From assembly GCA_947034895.1 (NCBI GenBank), contig OX344765.1, forward strand, positions 12,529,001 through 12,593,000: a stretch of DNA of 64,000 bases, read 5' to 3'. Below, piece after piece: positions 44,914-58,335 of the stretch. The stretch's first letter is position 1, and every line of letters starts with the position of its first letter. The stretch is from Rhytidiadelphus loreus. Taxonomy: Eukaryota > Streptophyta > Bryopsida > Hypnales > Hylocomiaceae. Both the position numbers and the translations under genes were made by a program. The notes beneath the pieces were generated by a model. It saw nothing but the letters and a program-made list of their open reading frames with translations, did not search any database and was not told the origin of the DNA.

Positions 44914-47900
44914 AGAATTCCTTTTTGCTTGCATGGAAGGAGATTGAAAGACGGGGGCATGGGACTCAGCTCGCTGCATGGCTTTTTGTTCAAAGCCCCA
45001 AGCATGGACAGATGAGCCTCAATGTCGTCTGGTTGGGAATGGTGCATTTTGTCAAGTTTTAGTCTAAAACTCTCTGGAATCAGCATGATTATGTCATTGG
45101 CATACGCAGATGAAGATTGTGGTCATATCAGCATTAGGGAGCATGTAATAATTCTGTACTTCTATTACATTTTAAAGTTTGCTCACCTTTGCATGTCTGT
45201 CATGGTCATATTAGGTTGCCAAGATGATATTAGGATATTAAGATGAGTAGGACCTACAGGAATTCTTAGTCTCAGAATGTCTCAGTATCTGATTAATGAG
45301 GACATCCATATTCTTTCAAGGATTACATATCTGATCAGTTGTCATTGGATCGTTCTGCATGGGTTTTACCCGCTAACTAGATTCTGCAATTATAGGATTC
45401 TAGTTTAACGATAAACTTTTTCCTTTTGTCTGTGTCGCAGCAAAGTGCTACCACTGGATCTGATTCCGTGCCTATCCTTCTCGGTAGCGATGGTAGATAA
45501 CAGACGACTTTGCTTGTTTGGAGGTTGCTGTAATTATTGTCGTGATCCCCATTGTTTGGGTTCATGACCTGATGTTCAGGCATCAGGCTAGTATCACCAC
45601 ATGCTCACCATGATCGACCTCAGAAGAACGGTGCTGTATTAGCGAATACTGAATCGACAGCGCTCCTGTAATCTTGCAATATTTGAGTAAATTTCTGGAC
45701 TAACAACCAGAGAAGAGGATTGAACGTATCTGATATCAGGAATGCGGAATGCACTGAACTGCCGTGCAGGAGAAATATGATTTGTCATTTAGCGCTGGTA
45801 CAGATACAGGCAAGGACGAAATCTTCTTGGTGAAGTACGAGTAAAATCTTGAGGGACAGGTGGGTGGGATTTTGCTATTAAGCTTATGAAAGTAATTCCA
45901 TGGTTCTTAAGTTCTATTAAGTCAGGTATATCTGCAACATCATGCTGTGATGACCTGCATGACATTCTTTGGGGAGACCCTTTGCCGAGCTTGAAGTAGG
46001 CCATGATGTGCTGACTCTGTCTTGATGCCCTGATGCTTGGGTGTCCGCTGAGACGAAGGTTGAGGAATGTAAGACAGATTTTGAAGTAAACAAAAATGCA
46101 TATGGTTGCACAGGAACAGTACTTTGTCACTTGCAATATCTTTTGCATCTGTATGTAGAAATGATGCAGTGCCGTAATGGCTAAAGACTTATGTTTCTAG
46201 TGATATAAAACCCTTCTACTCACTCTAATGATGGGAGAGGTGATGGTTGTCACAAATTGCTCCAGTGTCATACTAAAAAGATTCCATGGGTGAAAACACA
46301 ACCTGCAGAATGTTCAGGAACTGATGTACTGGGTACCGAATCTCAATATTTGATGTGTGCAGGTGCATGGAGCAGTGGCAGAAATTTGTTGCTTATGTAC
46401 CAGAGTCTGGAATGGGCAATATCCTAGTGCAGTTGAAGGAAATGCTAAGTGAGTCTTCCTGATGAGACGTGTTGTCTGGGGTCCCTAATTTTTGCAAGTT
46501 CACGTGCTGAATGTACTATCACCTGAGCAGTCATCTTGGTGTCTGGATTCTGGAGCCCTGCATATCTTGGACTTTGCCCTACAAAAATCATGAGAATGAT
46601 CATGGGAACTTATGCTCGAGATTAACTTTTCTAGATGTGTCCTTCTGTGTGCATTAAAGCATGGCCACCCTTACATGCTTGGGGTCTGACCTCTTCAAAT
46701 GTGGATGAAATTAAAGTGCTACATGTCCTTCACAATATTCTCTTGAGACTCAATCTTAGTGTGTCAAGGAATGATTGTGGAAATCATTGTTCATCCTAAG
46801 TTTTGATGCTTTATCTTTTATTCTACTTGATGAGCAATCACTTGACTATTTATAGGTTGTATTTAGTGAGTAAAGGTGAGGGACAAGGAAATTGAGGGCC
46901 TTTCAAAATTAGATGGAAAATTTGAGTGTGCCAAATTTGGCAAGTAAGTGGGGCCATGTTCTTAGTGTACAATCAATGAATGCATGTGGGAGGTCCCTTT
47001 TGAAGGAATAGTGAGTGAATTAAACTTCATTCACCCCTTACTTAATAAGTGAGTGAACTACAATAAATGAATTTTCATTAACCACACATTTATATATTTT
47101 TTGAACATGTTAAATTACATTTGATATGAGATTAATAAACATATCTTATACCTATGTTTCGCATGTCTCTTATGTTGTACATCACCAATATTCTATATAA
47201 TACATCCATATTTTGTATATCATATGCATATGAAACACATATGTATTCCATATATCATATTCATATCAAAGTGTTTTTGTTTTTGTTTTTTGGGGGTAGG
47301 TGAATTATATTTTTTTATTTTTTTTGATTGTGGTGGTGGTTGATTAATTGAAAAGATTTGTGTATGTTCCTTTTTAGGGGATAGTGTCTTTGCCATTGAA
47401 AGTTAGAGAGCTTACACAACCATAAGATAGAGTGAAAACACCTAAAATTGTCAAAATAAGTATTTCGGTATAGTTGGAGGCACCTTTTTCTATAATTTTT
47501 GAATAAAGCATATAATTTCTATGAAATTTCAAAGTAAAACTCCTTAAGCCACTAAAACTATCACATAGCTTGATTCTAAAACAAAAATCTAGAGAAATTA
47601 GTAGTTCACCAATAGTAGTTAAGGATGGGAATGGTTTAGTGACACTCAGTTTAATGGAAGTCTACTTGTTCAAGAGTGGGTACATGGACAATTTTGGGTG
47701 TTTTCACCTTAGGGAAAATTATACTTTGCATTTTCTTCACACACACAAAAATAGAGGAAAAGCAAGGATGAAGTCTATGAAAGTTTATACACCGCCTTGA
47801 TTTTACTCAGGATCTTAAGAAATTGAAGGAGTTGAGGATGGTTTTTGACACATTGTGTACATTGATATTGTCCATTCTACTTATTTCTTTCATTAATTTT

Positions 47901-48118
47901 CACAATTCCATTCATAAGTTAGATATGATGCCTCCTAAATTCTTGACAAGATATTGATCATGGCTCATCATATTAAGTCCTGCATTGAGCACTCTTTTAC
48001 AGAATTACAGAGTGTTCAATCCTTCAGTTGTGGCATATTCCAAGAGACTGCACAATAGATACATGTTCGGCTCCAACTTGAACCCTTTTGTGACTGTGGA
48101 GCCAGACATACTGCGAGA
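44914..48118. other. 3' flank of the transporter, no clear gene
   Basis: The first 1.5 kb is less AT-rich and may include the 3' UTR. A 31-codon ORF at 46367-46462 (starts MEQWQKFVAYVPE, ends LKEMLSESS) follows a good acceptor, GTGTGCAG, and reads like a protein, but has no known relative I can name. From 46850 on the sequence is AT-rich; 47150-47280 resembles 54790-54960. Confidence 0.4.
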
Positions 48119-48599
48119 ATGACTCATCTGTGTGGAAGATTTTCTTCAGACCGGATACCTGTATTCGTAGGCTTCTTGTTTGAGCGCGTCGTGGGGAAGT
48201 GGGAGCTCATTCTCCTGAGTGAAGAGAGAGTGGGGTTATGGTTTGAGTGGACGGGTACCATGAGTGCGACTTCAGCTCTTCAGTGCACAAGGTGGAGGAA
48301 AGCTTGTGGCGGCGAAGCTAGAATCGATGTCCAAGTACACACCAATTTTGCGGATGGATGGCGCTTGCAGTCATGGGCAGCGTGGCCACAGGAAGCTGGG
48401 AGCGTGGCGACAATGGCCGTGCCCTTGAGGATTTCCGACACAGCATGCATACACGGCCAAAAATTCTGGCTAAGTGGGCCGAGGGTTTTCGAGTTTCTAG
48501 ATTGCAGCTTGGCATTCTGCAAGGCTTGCTGGATCGGGACTACTTATTGTCCCTCCCGTTTCCTCTTGGTTCAGATACATCACGCTTTGGAGGTGCTTA
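48119..48599 (+). pseudogene. Unrecognised coding-like remnant
   Basis: A GC-rich island with long open frames. The 170-codon frame runs on into a MITE. A second frame (48358-48600) looks more protein-like (RPKILAKWAEGFRVSRLQLG). Two good frames over one stretch suggest an old coding exon with a frameshift, or chance in GC-rich DNA. No family recognised. Confidence 0.3.
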
Positions 48600-48953
48600 G
48601 AGCATGCCCACCCGTCATGCAAAACGGATGATTTGTTCTTGGGCAGCTTGCAAAAGTGCCCCACTCGTCTTACAAAACGGATGAACTTGTTAAGAGGCCG
48701 GGCAAAAAGCCTTGGGTGGCTTGCAAATTGGCTTGCAAACCACAAAACACCGGCACTTTCCCCCAAAGTACGGACCTTTAGCGCTATAGCCCATTGGTCC
48801 ACATTGCAAAGTGGTCCAAATTTGGAAACTTACCCGTCTTGCAAAATGCAGTTATAGCATGCAATGGGTGGGGCGGTTTGGCTTGCAAATTGGATGGCCC
48901 CGGATTTTGCAAGGCAAACCACCCCGCATTTTGCAAGACGGGTGGTGATGCTC
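48600..48953. mobile_element. PIF/Harbinger-like MITE with TTA target repeat
   Basis: A 354-bp element starting GAGCATGCCCACCCGTC and ending GACGGGTGGTGATGCTC, with TTA on both sides (48597-48599 and 48954-48956). TTGCAAA/TTTGCAA and AAAACGG motifs recur inside. Same family type as 14936 and 15656. Confidence 0.85.
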
Positions 48954-48956
48954 TTA

Positions 48957-50724
48957 GGAGGAGGCTCTTATATGTTATTTAATTTGGAGACATAGTGCTG
49001 TCATTTTGGGTTGGAGTTCAAGTCGCCATGTGCCGTGGGTGGACTTTTATGTAAAAAAATTGGTCAAATTTTGCAAAAAAGACAAGAGAAATTTCAGATT
49101 TCAACATGGAAGTGTGCAATATTTGTAAGAAAAGAATTGGAATTGTTGACCAGCAAGATTTTAGGAAGAGGCTTGTGAAAAAGAGGGGACCGAGGCAAGT
49201 TTCCGATTTTAAGAAAACTATTTTATCATTGGACTTTTACTTTTTGGTTGCTTTTAGTTTGACAACAAGACAAAGCTACTCTTAACATGTGGATTTTCTC
49301 TCCTTACATAGACGTGAAAACATCATGAAACTTGGCGAAGGCAATTCTGACTCTCGAAACTCAAAAATTCTTTTTCAATTCGAGCATAGCATGGATGTTT
49401 GCTTTTTAGTGGAAGGCCCTTTATTGATTATAGTTAGAATATACAATCCATTTGAATGTAGTTCAATTGTGTAATTCCTTACAATGCTTTTCTAGACTTT
49501 TGAATCTTAAACAAGGATTGTAGAACTATAAGGTTATGTCCCAATAGAAGCTAATGGGAGAAAGACATATTACAATTTGCAATGAGAATTGGATCTCTAT
49601 TTGAGAAAATTTGGGGCTTTCAAAGGGCCATTTGACTTTCAACAAGAATGCAAATCAAAAACAAAAGTGGGATTTAAAAAATAATATTTTTAAAAAATTT
49701 TAAATTAATTTTCCGATATCATCTCAAGTGATGTGACAAAATGATATCTTAAAATATTCAAAATATTTCTTAAATAAAATTTATATTATATTTTTATTTT
49801 CCTAGATTTGTACCAAATAAAAAATATTATATTTTTATTTTTCCTATATAATGTTGTGAAAGTCAAATAGTCCTCTAGAGGCCCCAAATTTTTTCTAATA
49901 TATACAGACATGGACATTCACAAAATTTAATTGTTTGGTAGTTTTTATCCTAGTGGGAGTAGTGGAATGTTATTAACTATGATACTCTTGATTTATGTCA
50001 ACTCCTCAAAAAAATTAGATCATTGGAGTTCTTTTATTTACTTATTTTCTTCATTGAAGACATTTATCATAGAAAATGAGATCAAATTAACCACCAATAA
50101 TCTAACCATTAGATGTTTTTTAGTTGCACTGGAGGGCCGTTTCAGGCTCGTTCTCGAATCTATTCCCAATGCAGTGAGGGAGCATCGGGTGCTATATTAT
50201 AAAAGAAAAGATTTTATGGCTTCTAAAATGAAAAATGAAAGTAATTTTTTTTCCAATGATGTAGAAATTGCTTGGCCACATCAGACTACTGCGCTAGCGC
50301 AGCGCAGTACGTTTCCTGCAATCGGGAATCATGGCCTTCCGGATGGGCCAAATCTCATCAAATGTTTTTATGGGAGCTATATAAAATGGATGAAATACAT
50401 CTAGGTATATAATAAACAATAAACAATTTCTATCTATTTTTTTAGTAATGTGGCTAAATTGGTTACTTGATGCTTTATTTTATTGTGTACGATTTAAAAT
50501 CAATTCACATACCATAGACATGGGAATGATAAAAAAAACTTGCAAAAATGAAGATCTTATGTCTACATGATCCTCAAGGTTCAATTTGATTTGCCTTAAG
50601 TGTCTTAGGTCTATATTCCCATTCCACTCATTAATAAATCATGTTTGCAATCACATATTAATATTAATATATTTGTATATCATTATCTAATATGGCAATC
50701 TCTCGACCAAATTAGACTACGAAG
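48957..50724. other. AT-rich spacer
   Basis: The ORF at 49931-50404 (157 codons) has no recognisable motif. Its part from 50110 (VALEGRFRLVLESIPNAVRE) is the only coding-like piece and may be a relic. Nothing else supports a gene. Confidence 0.35.
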
Positions 50725-51305
50725 CACGGGGAGGACACTCCCCACGTTTTAGCAACCCACGTGCGGCGGAAAAAGTAATACAAGTAATACACCTTAAAAT
50801 TTAATTTGTTTTTCAAAAAAAATTATGGATAGATTTTACTACTTTAGAAGTTTATGTTTTGAATTATTGGTATTTTTTTATGCTAATAGTAATTAGTTAT
50901 AAATTTTTGAAGAAAAAAGATACACTATAAAGCTGAAAATAACTTTCACACCTCTATATTATATAAATAAAGAATTTTGAAAAATGAAAAAAAAATTCTA
51001 TAGAATATCTTTCTATTGAAAGTTTATTTTGGTTGAATATTGATGCAATAGTCATCTTCATGTGAGCTCTATAAATATTTTAGTTGGAGAACATGCCATT
51101 TTAGTTCATTTTTCAACCGTTTCTAGACAATATATCTTATGTTATTTGGAATTGAAATTCTTGTCAATAGAAACCTTTAGTCATTGTTAAACAAAGCTCA
51201 AAATTTTAGGATGAAATTACAGTTTATTCAAGGTGTATTACATGTATTACTTTTTCCACCGCCACATGTGGGTACCCCAAATGTAGTGAGAGTGTCCTCC
51301 CCGTG
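50725..51305. mobile_element. hAT-like MITE, copy 2 (581 bp)
   Basis: Nearly the same sequence as 30869-31450, in the same orientation. It is flanked by a perfect 8-bp repeat CTACGAAG (50717-50724 and 51306-51313). Terminal inverted repeats are CACGGGGAGGACACTC and its exact complement; here the right tip is CCCCGTG, where copy 1 has CCCCATG. High identity between copies suggests fairly recent activity. Confidence 0.9.
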
Positions 51306-51926
51306 CTACGAAGGTGGCACCATTCCCACATTCTCCATAGTTTGAGAACTCATGGTCTTCCAAAGGTCTGAAAAAACATCTAATGTGGTTCAAACAGAGA
51401 TCTAAAAATACTTTCAATCACCTTAGAATTTTAGAAACAAGATCCAAAGAAACACATATTGGCAAAGACAATTGTAGAGCAAAGTGTGAGAGGCATTTTA
51501 CATCCTCAAAGGATATGGGACAATTTGAAGATGAGAGCTTGACCACTCATTGTTAAAACATAAGAATTGTGTTCAAAGTAGAATTTCATGCCTCATTTTG
51601 GCACAATAGAATAATTTTTTTTCTAAAAACTTTGAATTCAAAAAAATTGGGAAATCAAGATTAATTTCGTCTCTAAAAATCCATTTATAATTTTGAGCCT
51701 TGTAAAAAAACTTATGAACAAATTTCAGGAAGGATGTGTAAAAATGTAAAGGAAAATTTCTCTTCCAACCATTCTCAAAATTTTGTCCATAACTTTTGTT
51801 TGAGTCTCAAAATCTCAAACAAATTTTAAAGACGAAATTTAGATTGATTTTACACATTAACTAAGTTCAATTTTAAAAAAGAAGTTATTTTACCATATCA
51901 AAATGGAGTCTAAAATTCTACTTTAA

Positions 51927-52860
51927 CCCCTAAAGGACCAAGGCCTTTTTTCTGCCAGAAAACACTCAAAACTGCCCTATCTATAGGAAGGAGTAAGAAA
52001 AATTGAAAATTGTTTTATTTTCATATCTAACCGTATGATCTTACACCTAACTAGTATGAGAGTGTTTGTAAAAAATTTCAGAATTTTTGACCGCTCAGAT
52101 TGAAAGATATCTGTGTTTAAAGTGGAAAAAACAAGTTTTTCAGCACATTGCGGGACTAGATTTTTTTACTTTGAACATTTTTAACTTAAAATTTTTGCAC
52201 TGCAGAGTTTTGAACTTTAAATCTTTACAGTGTAGAATTGAGTTGAGAGTCTAGGTAAGAAAAAAAAATTCAAAAAAAAATTGATTATCATTCTTGAAAA
52301 AATTGTTAAGCAGAAGTAGGTATGAGATAGAAGGAAAATCTAAAATATTCATATATTTTAGATGGAATTAAAATGCACTAATCCCAATGGTGACATTGTT
52401 CTAGCAAGTAAATCAGACCATGCAAAAAAAAAATTTGAAAAATTTGAAAAATTGCATTCAAAAATGAATCCTAGAAGTTATTTTTTTCAAGAAGATGCTC
52501 TAATTGCCCAAACAACAAGAATGTCCATAACTTTCTCATAATATATCCAAATGAAATGAATCAAAGCTTTCCAGATAGACAAAAATATAATCTATGAGAA
52601 AAAATAAAATAAAATAAAAAATTCAAATTTTTGTCCATTTTTTTTGGGTTGCCCGAGCTGCACGCCGTCCCCTTGATTGAGCTTATTTGGTCATAACTAT
52701 TGTTCCCGGGCACCAATTTCGAAAAAAATTATATTCCTACGAAGATAATCAACTTTTCTACCTCCGAAAAAAAATTCAAAATATCAAGAGAAAATTTCAG
52801 CTCGTAGGTACTTGCCCGAAGACGCATTTGTCCCCCGAAGGGACAATGGTCCTTTAGGGG
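51927..52860. mobile_element. TTAA-flanked element with CCCCTAAAG ends, copy 1
   Basis: A 934-bp element bounded by TTAA at 51923-51926 and 52861-52864. The inverted ends share CCCCTAAAGGACCA exactly. Just inside the right end is a palindrome, TTGTCCC CCGAA GGGACAA (52828-52846). Both ends match those of the element at 61428, which lies in the opposite orientation. No transposase frame was found. TTAA target plus a CCC start is the signature of the piggyBac superfamily. Confidence 0.75.
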
Positions 52861-52864
52861 TTAA

Positions 52865-55800
52865 ACACAATTCCTTGCTATGAGTGGTTGAACTACTAAT
52901 TCTATTTTATATTTCATACACTAGTTGTTTTACCTACTACTACCCCATTTGTACAAAGCTCGGTATAAAGAGCTTATTTTCTTGTCACTTCACATTTACA
53001 ATAAGTGGCTCTTAGAGCTATGCGACACAATTGTTAAATATTCTTGAATTTTTTGAATTAAATGTTAAATTCTTCAAAAAATAATATTTCAAAATGTTCA
53101 AACTTATTGTAGACTTAAATTAAATATTGGCACCAAAGTGCCAAATATGCTATCCAAGTATGGTATTCTTAGTCAGATCAATTGCAGATAATTGTCACTA
53201 AACACTTGTTCAATCATTTATATCAAACAAAAGGGACCATCATTCAATAGATTAAATTATTGTAATTTTGGAATTCTAGGATTTGAATTCCATTTATTTT
53301 GGAATGGCTTGGTTTCTAGAAACCTAAAATATTCAATTGAAGATATTAAATGAAAAAAATTACAAAATGTTGAGGGTAGGTTCACTAAATTCAACATGTG
53401 ACTGTATTTGAGGAACATCTATTACTTTTTGTGCCAAATCAACTAAATAATTTACACTTAAGAACCTCTACTATTTGTGTGCCATGTGGCTTATGTACTT
53501 GAAAAAGAACTACTTAGAACCAAGTTGATTCACATATGTTATTTCTGCACACTCATAGCTAAAGGATAATGAAAGCAAAGATCATCTTCTAGTTTTCCTA
53601 GACTGAGCCATTCTTCTTGAATGTTATCGCATTGTAAATGGAATTATCCCATGTTCCATATGTAGAAGGGACACTTCAACTTTCAAGGTCAATAATGTTA
53701 TGAACGTCTTTTTCAATGTTGAAAACTTCTCTTCATTTTTTGTGATTAGAGATTCACCTTCAAAGCATCCATTGCATTTGTCCTTTATCATTGATCTTTC
53801 TATTCTAACATTAGAAGCATTCAATATAGAATTTTGAGGGGGAAAGTGAATGTGTAATATAGATTATGGTATAAATGAAAGGAGCAAAAAGATAACTCTT
53901 CAATTTAATTCATGTTAGAAAATTTGAATTAGAAAACAACTATGAAGATCACTTTTCACCTAAAAGACTATTAAAACAACTTAAGAATATGACCCCTCCA
54001 AAACAAATCATGCGGGAATGGCTAGGTACAATACTATCCTCAAGACTTTCCACATGTTCAATGAAGCTCTCTACATAATGAGGAATTATTCTCACTCAAG
54101 CGTCTCAACTCTTAACTCATTTTTAGTTTTTACAAAATGATAAATTTTTTTATAGAATGACTTTTCACAATGGTGGTTTGGTGATTTGCCATGCCTTCCT
54201 TCACCATTTATGCTTATATGTAGGAACTAACATTTAGGCAGAGTCAATAATGGACTGTCATGCTTTGATCTTTGAAGTAATTATTATACACTTAATACCA
54301 AATTTATTATATAAGTTATAAGTTAAATTAAAATTGGTAATTATAATACCTCAAGTAAATTAAATCTGGTATAACTACCTATTTCTTTAAGAAGTTAGTA
54401 TTTTTTTAGTTTTAATATAAATAGAGAATTATTCTGAATTTGATCTTTGTTGGTTACAGTATAATCAACTTAAAGGTGAACACATTTGTCACATTTTTGT
54501 AATAATTAAAAAGAAATCTAATTTCAAAGAGTTCCAAAAAACATATCACATTTGTTCCGTTAATTTGTCATATTAGCAAATATCATAAGTACTGGAACAA
54601 ATTCCAAACCAAATCAGAAGTTCTACAAAAATCTCATAACTACTACTTCTAATAAGATAGTGACAAACCTATGAGTGTTTATACTCACTCACTTGAATTC
54701 ATAAATATGTATATCACATGTGAAGTATAAATCTTCCATATCTATATTTTCTATGAAGTTGTGAAACTGCAATTGATATGGGATAGTACATAGTACATGA
54801 ATCTATATCTATATGTTGCCATGATAACATATTCAATATCCCACAACTGTATCAATTCCATATCCATACATGATATATTGTATCCATACATTGTAGCGTA
54901 CTATAACCATATATATTCTATCAACAATATCCATATTAAAGTTTTTTTCTAGTTTAGTTTTGGAAGGTGGGTTGGGCAAATTAGATGTTATCTTTCTATT
55001 TTTGCCATTTTTTAATATTGAATCAATGACATTGTAAAAAAAGGATTCCTAGTGAGATCATAAGCCTAAGTTTTTTTGAGGGGAGGGAGGCACAAGTAGG
55101 GGCATAACTACTTGCCATTTTTTAGTGGATAGTGAGGGTTAGCTTATATGTGATTCCAATGGGTAAGCAAGAAGGGAGGAGTTGAAGTTTCACCAATATT
55201 GGTGGACAACCCCATTGGTGGAGACTAGTCAATCTTGAGAGAATCTAATATGTGTGGATTTCTTATTGTATCCCTCTCCATCCACCGGGTCCACATGAAA
55301 GTGCAATGGCTATTTTTCCTTGTAGCATCTGTTGTGAAATTTTCCCAATGACTAATGCATGTAAGGAGGCCCTAATTCTGAGTTATTATCTAGCCAATGC
55401 AGTTAGTTGTGAAAAAGTCAAAGCTTCGATGAGTGCCAAATAAATAAATAAATGCAAAGATCTCTTTTATCTCTTGCTTAGTACACTTCATTTCATTTTC
55501 AAAAAAGAAAAGCTTCGCAAAAGTATTGTAATAGGATCCAAAAAGACCTCACCACTCGGGTCGAAGTCTTGGTGCAATTTGATCACGATCATTGTAGTCA
55601 AATTAACCCTTAAAGGACAAATGTACCCAAGGGGTACAGTTTTAGGGTCAAACTTAAGTTTCACATAGTTCTTGATTTTAAATGTCTTGGAGCTTGACTA
55701 AAATGTGTAGTTTCAATTATTATTATTTTTTATTTTTCAAAATTATTAAAATTGTAATTTTTGTGACATTGTATACGACTAGAAGTAGCATCTTAGTAGC

Positions 55801-57450
55801 TTATAATACTCCAATTCTGAACTTTTCTATTGAATTTCTCTTAGTGTAAATACAATGAATATACCAATTACACCATGATGTTTAGCACCATCATCTTCCT
55901 TTCAACTAAAAATTTCATACTATTTTAAGCATTTTTGTAACCACTATGATTTGTACAAAGAGATTACTTCAAAAAATCACATAAAATTCATTTTAATGTT
56001 TAAACTATGAAAAAATGAAGATAAATTTAGGATATGTGATACTACATGAGAAAACTATCTAATTTTTGAAAGGTGTGGTTTAATATAGAAAACTAATGAA
56101 GTTTGATCAAACGTGAACATGGAATGTCTTTTACAAGTTAAACCTATTTACTTGTAGGATGAAATGAAGGTCAAGTGGATCAAATTTGCCCTTGTGGTCT
56201 ATAGCCATCCATCCTATCCTCACCCTTTGGTTTCACATAACATTGTTCATTTTTGCTGGAGTTTCCCTTCTGCTCCCTTCTAATCAGGACCCCCCTAGCC
56301 AATGATATTCTGAAGTTTGACAACTAAGGGAAACTGATTTTGAACCTAGCCAATCAAATTTTCAATATTATACTCAATTTTCCCCCAAGGTATCTTGGGG
56401 AGGAATTATACCTCTACCTGGGGGGAAGCCCGTCACCTAGATTAGCAATGTTATGCATCTCTAAGTGATGTTGTATGGATTTTTTTTCCACCATTGAAAT
56501 AAATTTCAATATCTGCAAAAAAAATAAAAATAAGAATAAAAAGCTCTTGGAACCAAAGTTCAAATATTTTATAAGTTTTACTAGTTTTTTTTTTCTATAA
56601 TTTCTATATTGAACTATTTTTTAAAGTAATTGAGTCCAATTTTTTTTTCTATTCCAAATAGGAATATTATAGATTTTCTCACCATTTTTTTGTTGATGTT
56701 TTCAAATTGCAACTATTTTTTTCCCCAATTCCACCAAAAAATTAATGAATTAAATGGTGATTCTTTATGAATATTAGAGATAGTTACACCTTCTTCACCA
56801 AGCAAATTTCTATGAAGAATGAAAAGTTGGTGAGAGAAAACAAGAGCCAATGGAGAGCAATTCTAGGTAATGAAGGTGTGACACCCCTTTTGTGTCATGT
56901 GGAGGATGAAAATAAAGAATGAATTCACCTATGATAACTTTTCTACAATAATTTTCCACTTAGAATGAGGCGATGTGTGCAACCACCAATGAAGAGGGTG
57001 AAATCAACTAGGGAACTTTTTGAAATTGGTAGCAAAAGGAGAGTGCCATCGACAACAAGGGTGAAATTGGCAAGGGAAATTTCCAAAATCAACAACAGAG
57101 GGGAGTGCAAGAAGTACAAAGATAATATATTTCTATGAAGAAATCTTCTTCACGCTAATTATCTATTCACTTGAGGAAGAGAATAATGAACATGGAGAAG
57201 ATTTTGCAAAAGAAGAATATTCTACCACATAGAGCCAACGAAAAGCCAATGGGAAGTTGTCACATCTACATTCTCTGAAGAATGGGTGTGCGATGAAGAA
57301 GGTGTAACCGGCCATATTGCTTGGAACCAACAAATATCATCAAGTAGAACCCAAGAGGTTGCCTGATTCATCTTTCTTCCCTCCTTTCATCTCTCTTCCC
57401 TCCAAATTTCCTACCAAATTTGGCACACCTCCAAACCTTCTTTGTCTACA
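52865..57450. other. AT-rich spacer, no gene seen
   Basis: No convincing ORF on either strand. At 55603 TTAA is followed by CCCTTAAAGGACAAA and the palindrome TGTACCC-AAG-GGGTACA (55622-55638). This is the same end architecture as the elements at 51927 and 61428, so it may be a solitary end of a related element; no partner end was found within 1 kb. Confidence 0.45.
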
Positions 57451-57457
57451 ACTAATA

Positions 57458-57823
57458 AGGTAGAAGTATCTATTCCTGATAACTTAAGCATTTTAACCTA
57501 TGCAATATGGAAAATTTGTTGAGAAACTTAACTCAATGTGTACAAACACAAGGATGAAGAAGATTAAGAAAAAAATTCTCCAAGAATAAATATTTTATTT
57601 AATATAAATGTGGATTTTTTAGTAGTACCCATTTTGGTTTCATAGACTCACTTATTCCGGTTAGCTTTGGCACTTCTCCCTAAGCAAGGAGGGAAGAGAG
57701 ATGAATGGACAAGAAGGTACAAACAAAAAATCTTTCTCAATGAATAATGCATCCAACTTTTGCTTACAATAGGTCAGCCTAAAAAGCCATGAAGGAGGCT
57801 ATCCGAAACAAATACTTCTACCA
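57458..57823. mobile_element. TA-flanked MITE, AGGTA family (diverged)
   Basis: The left end AGGTAGAAGTAT is complemented by ATACTTCTACC near 57823, with TA on each side and one mismatch at the right tip. The interior shares sequence with the element at 22251 (AATATAAATGTGGAT and flanking parts). Confidence 0.6.
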
Positions 57824-57839
57824 TAAGGTAATAATAGAC

Positions 57840-58100
57840 TTTGAAATTGCATGGGCTCTAAAACCACCCATATCCTCAAATGTACAATATGTGTATATGT
57901 TGCTTTTTCATAGCCTTTAGCAATTTACAAACAATGTAAATTTTAAGAGGTGGGCGATTTCAAAGCCCTATGCCATTTCAACATCAAAATTTTGTAACTA
58001 ATTCCACAAAGCTTCCAAAAATATGAAACGACTTGGGTTAGATGCCAATTCCACTTGTCTTTCGAGGGAAATTTACTGAAAATTATTTCAAGAAGCTTCG
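57840..58100 (-). repeat. Inverse copy of the 40440-40690 repeat
   Basis: Matches 40440-40690 in reverse orientation, including a degenerate version of the hairpin (57845-57962: GGCTCTAAAACCACCCATAT against GAGGTGGGCGATTTCAAAGCC). It ends at the MITE that starts at 58118. Confidence 0.7.
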
Positions 58101-58117
58101 CCTCCCCAAAATTGGCC

Positions 58118-58335
58118 AGGGAGAACTGACCCCCTCGCTCGGCCCTGTGGGCAAACCCTGGAATTATTTATTTTTCGCACATGAATTTTTTTGCAAATTT
58201 TGAATTCATTTCTGCGATCAGAGACCCCGAATTAGCTAGGTGAGGTCGAGATTATACCCTAGAATGGCCCAAAATAGGGGGCATTTTTTTTACTTGCACC
58301 CCTGGTAAGGACGAGCGAGGGGGTCAATCCACCCC
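58118..58335. mobile_element. CTCGCTCG-family MITE, copy 4
   Basis: A 218-bp full-length member, AGGGAGAACTGACCCCCTCG to GGTCAATCCACCCC. It is close in sequence to the copy at 63656. No clear target repeat could be seen. Confidence 0.85.

Noticed and set aside
49931..50404. 157-codon ORF as a gene
   Set aside because: AT-rich, no motif, no upstream promoter cue or splice support; at best part of an old relic.
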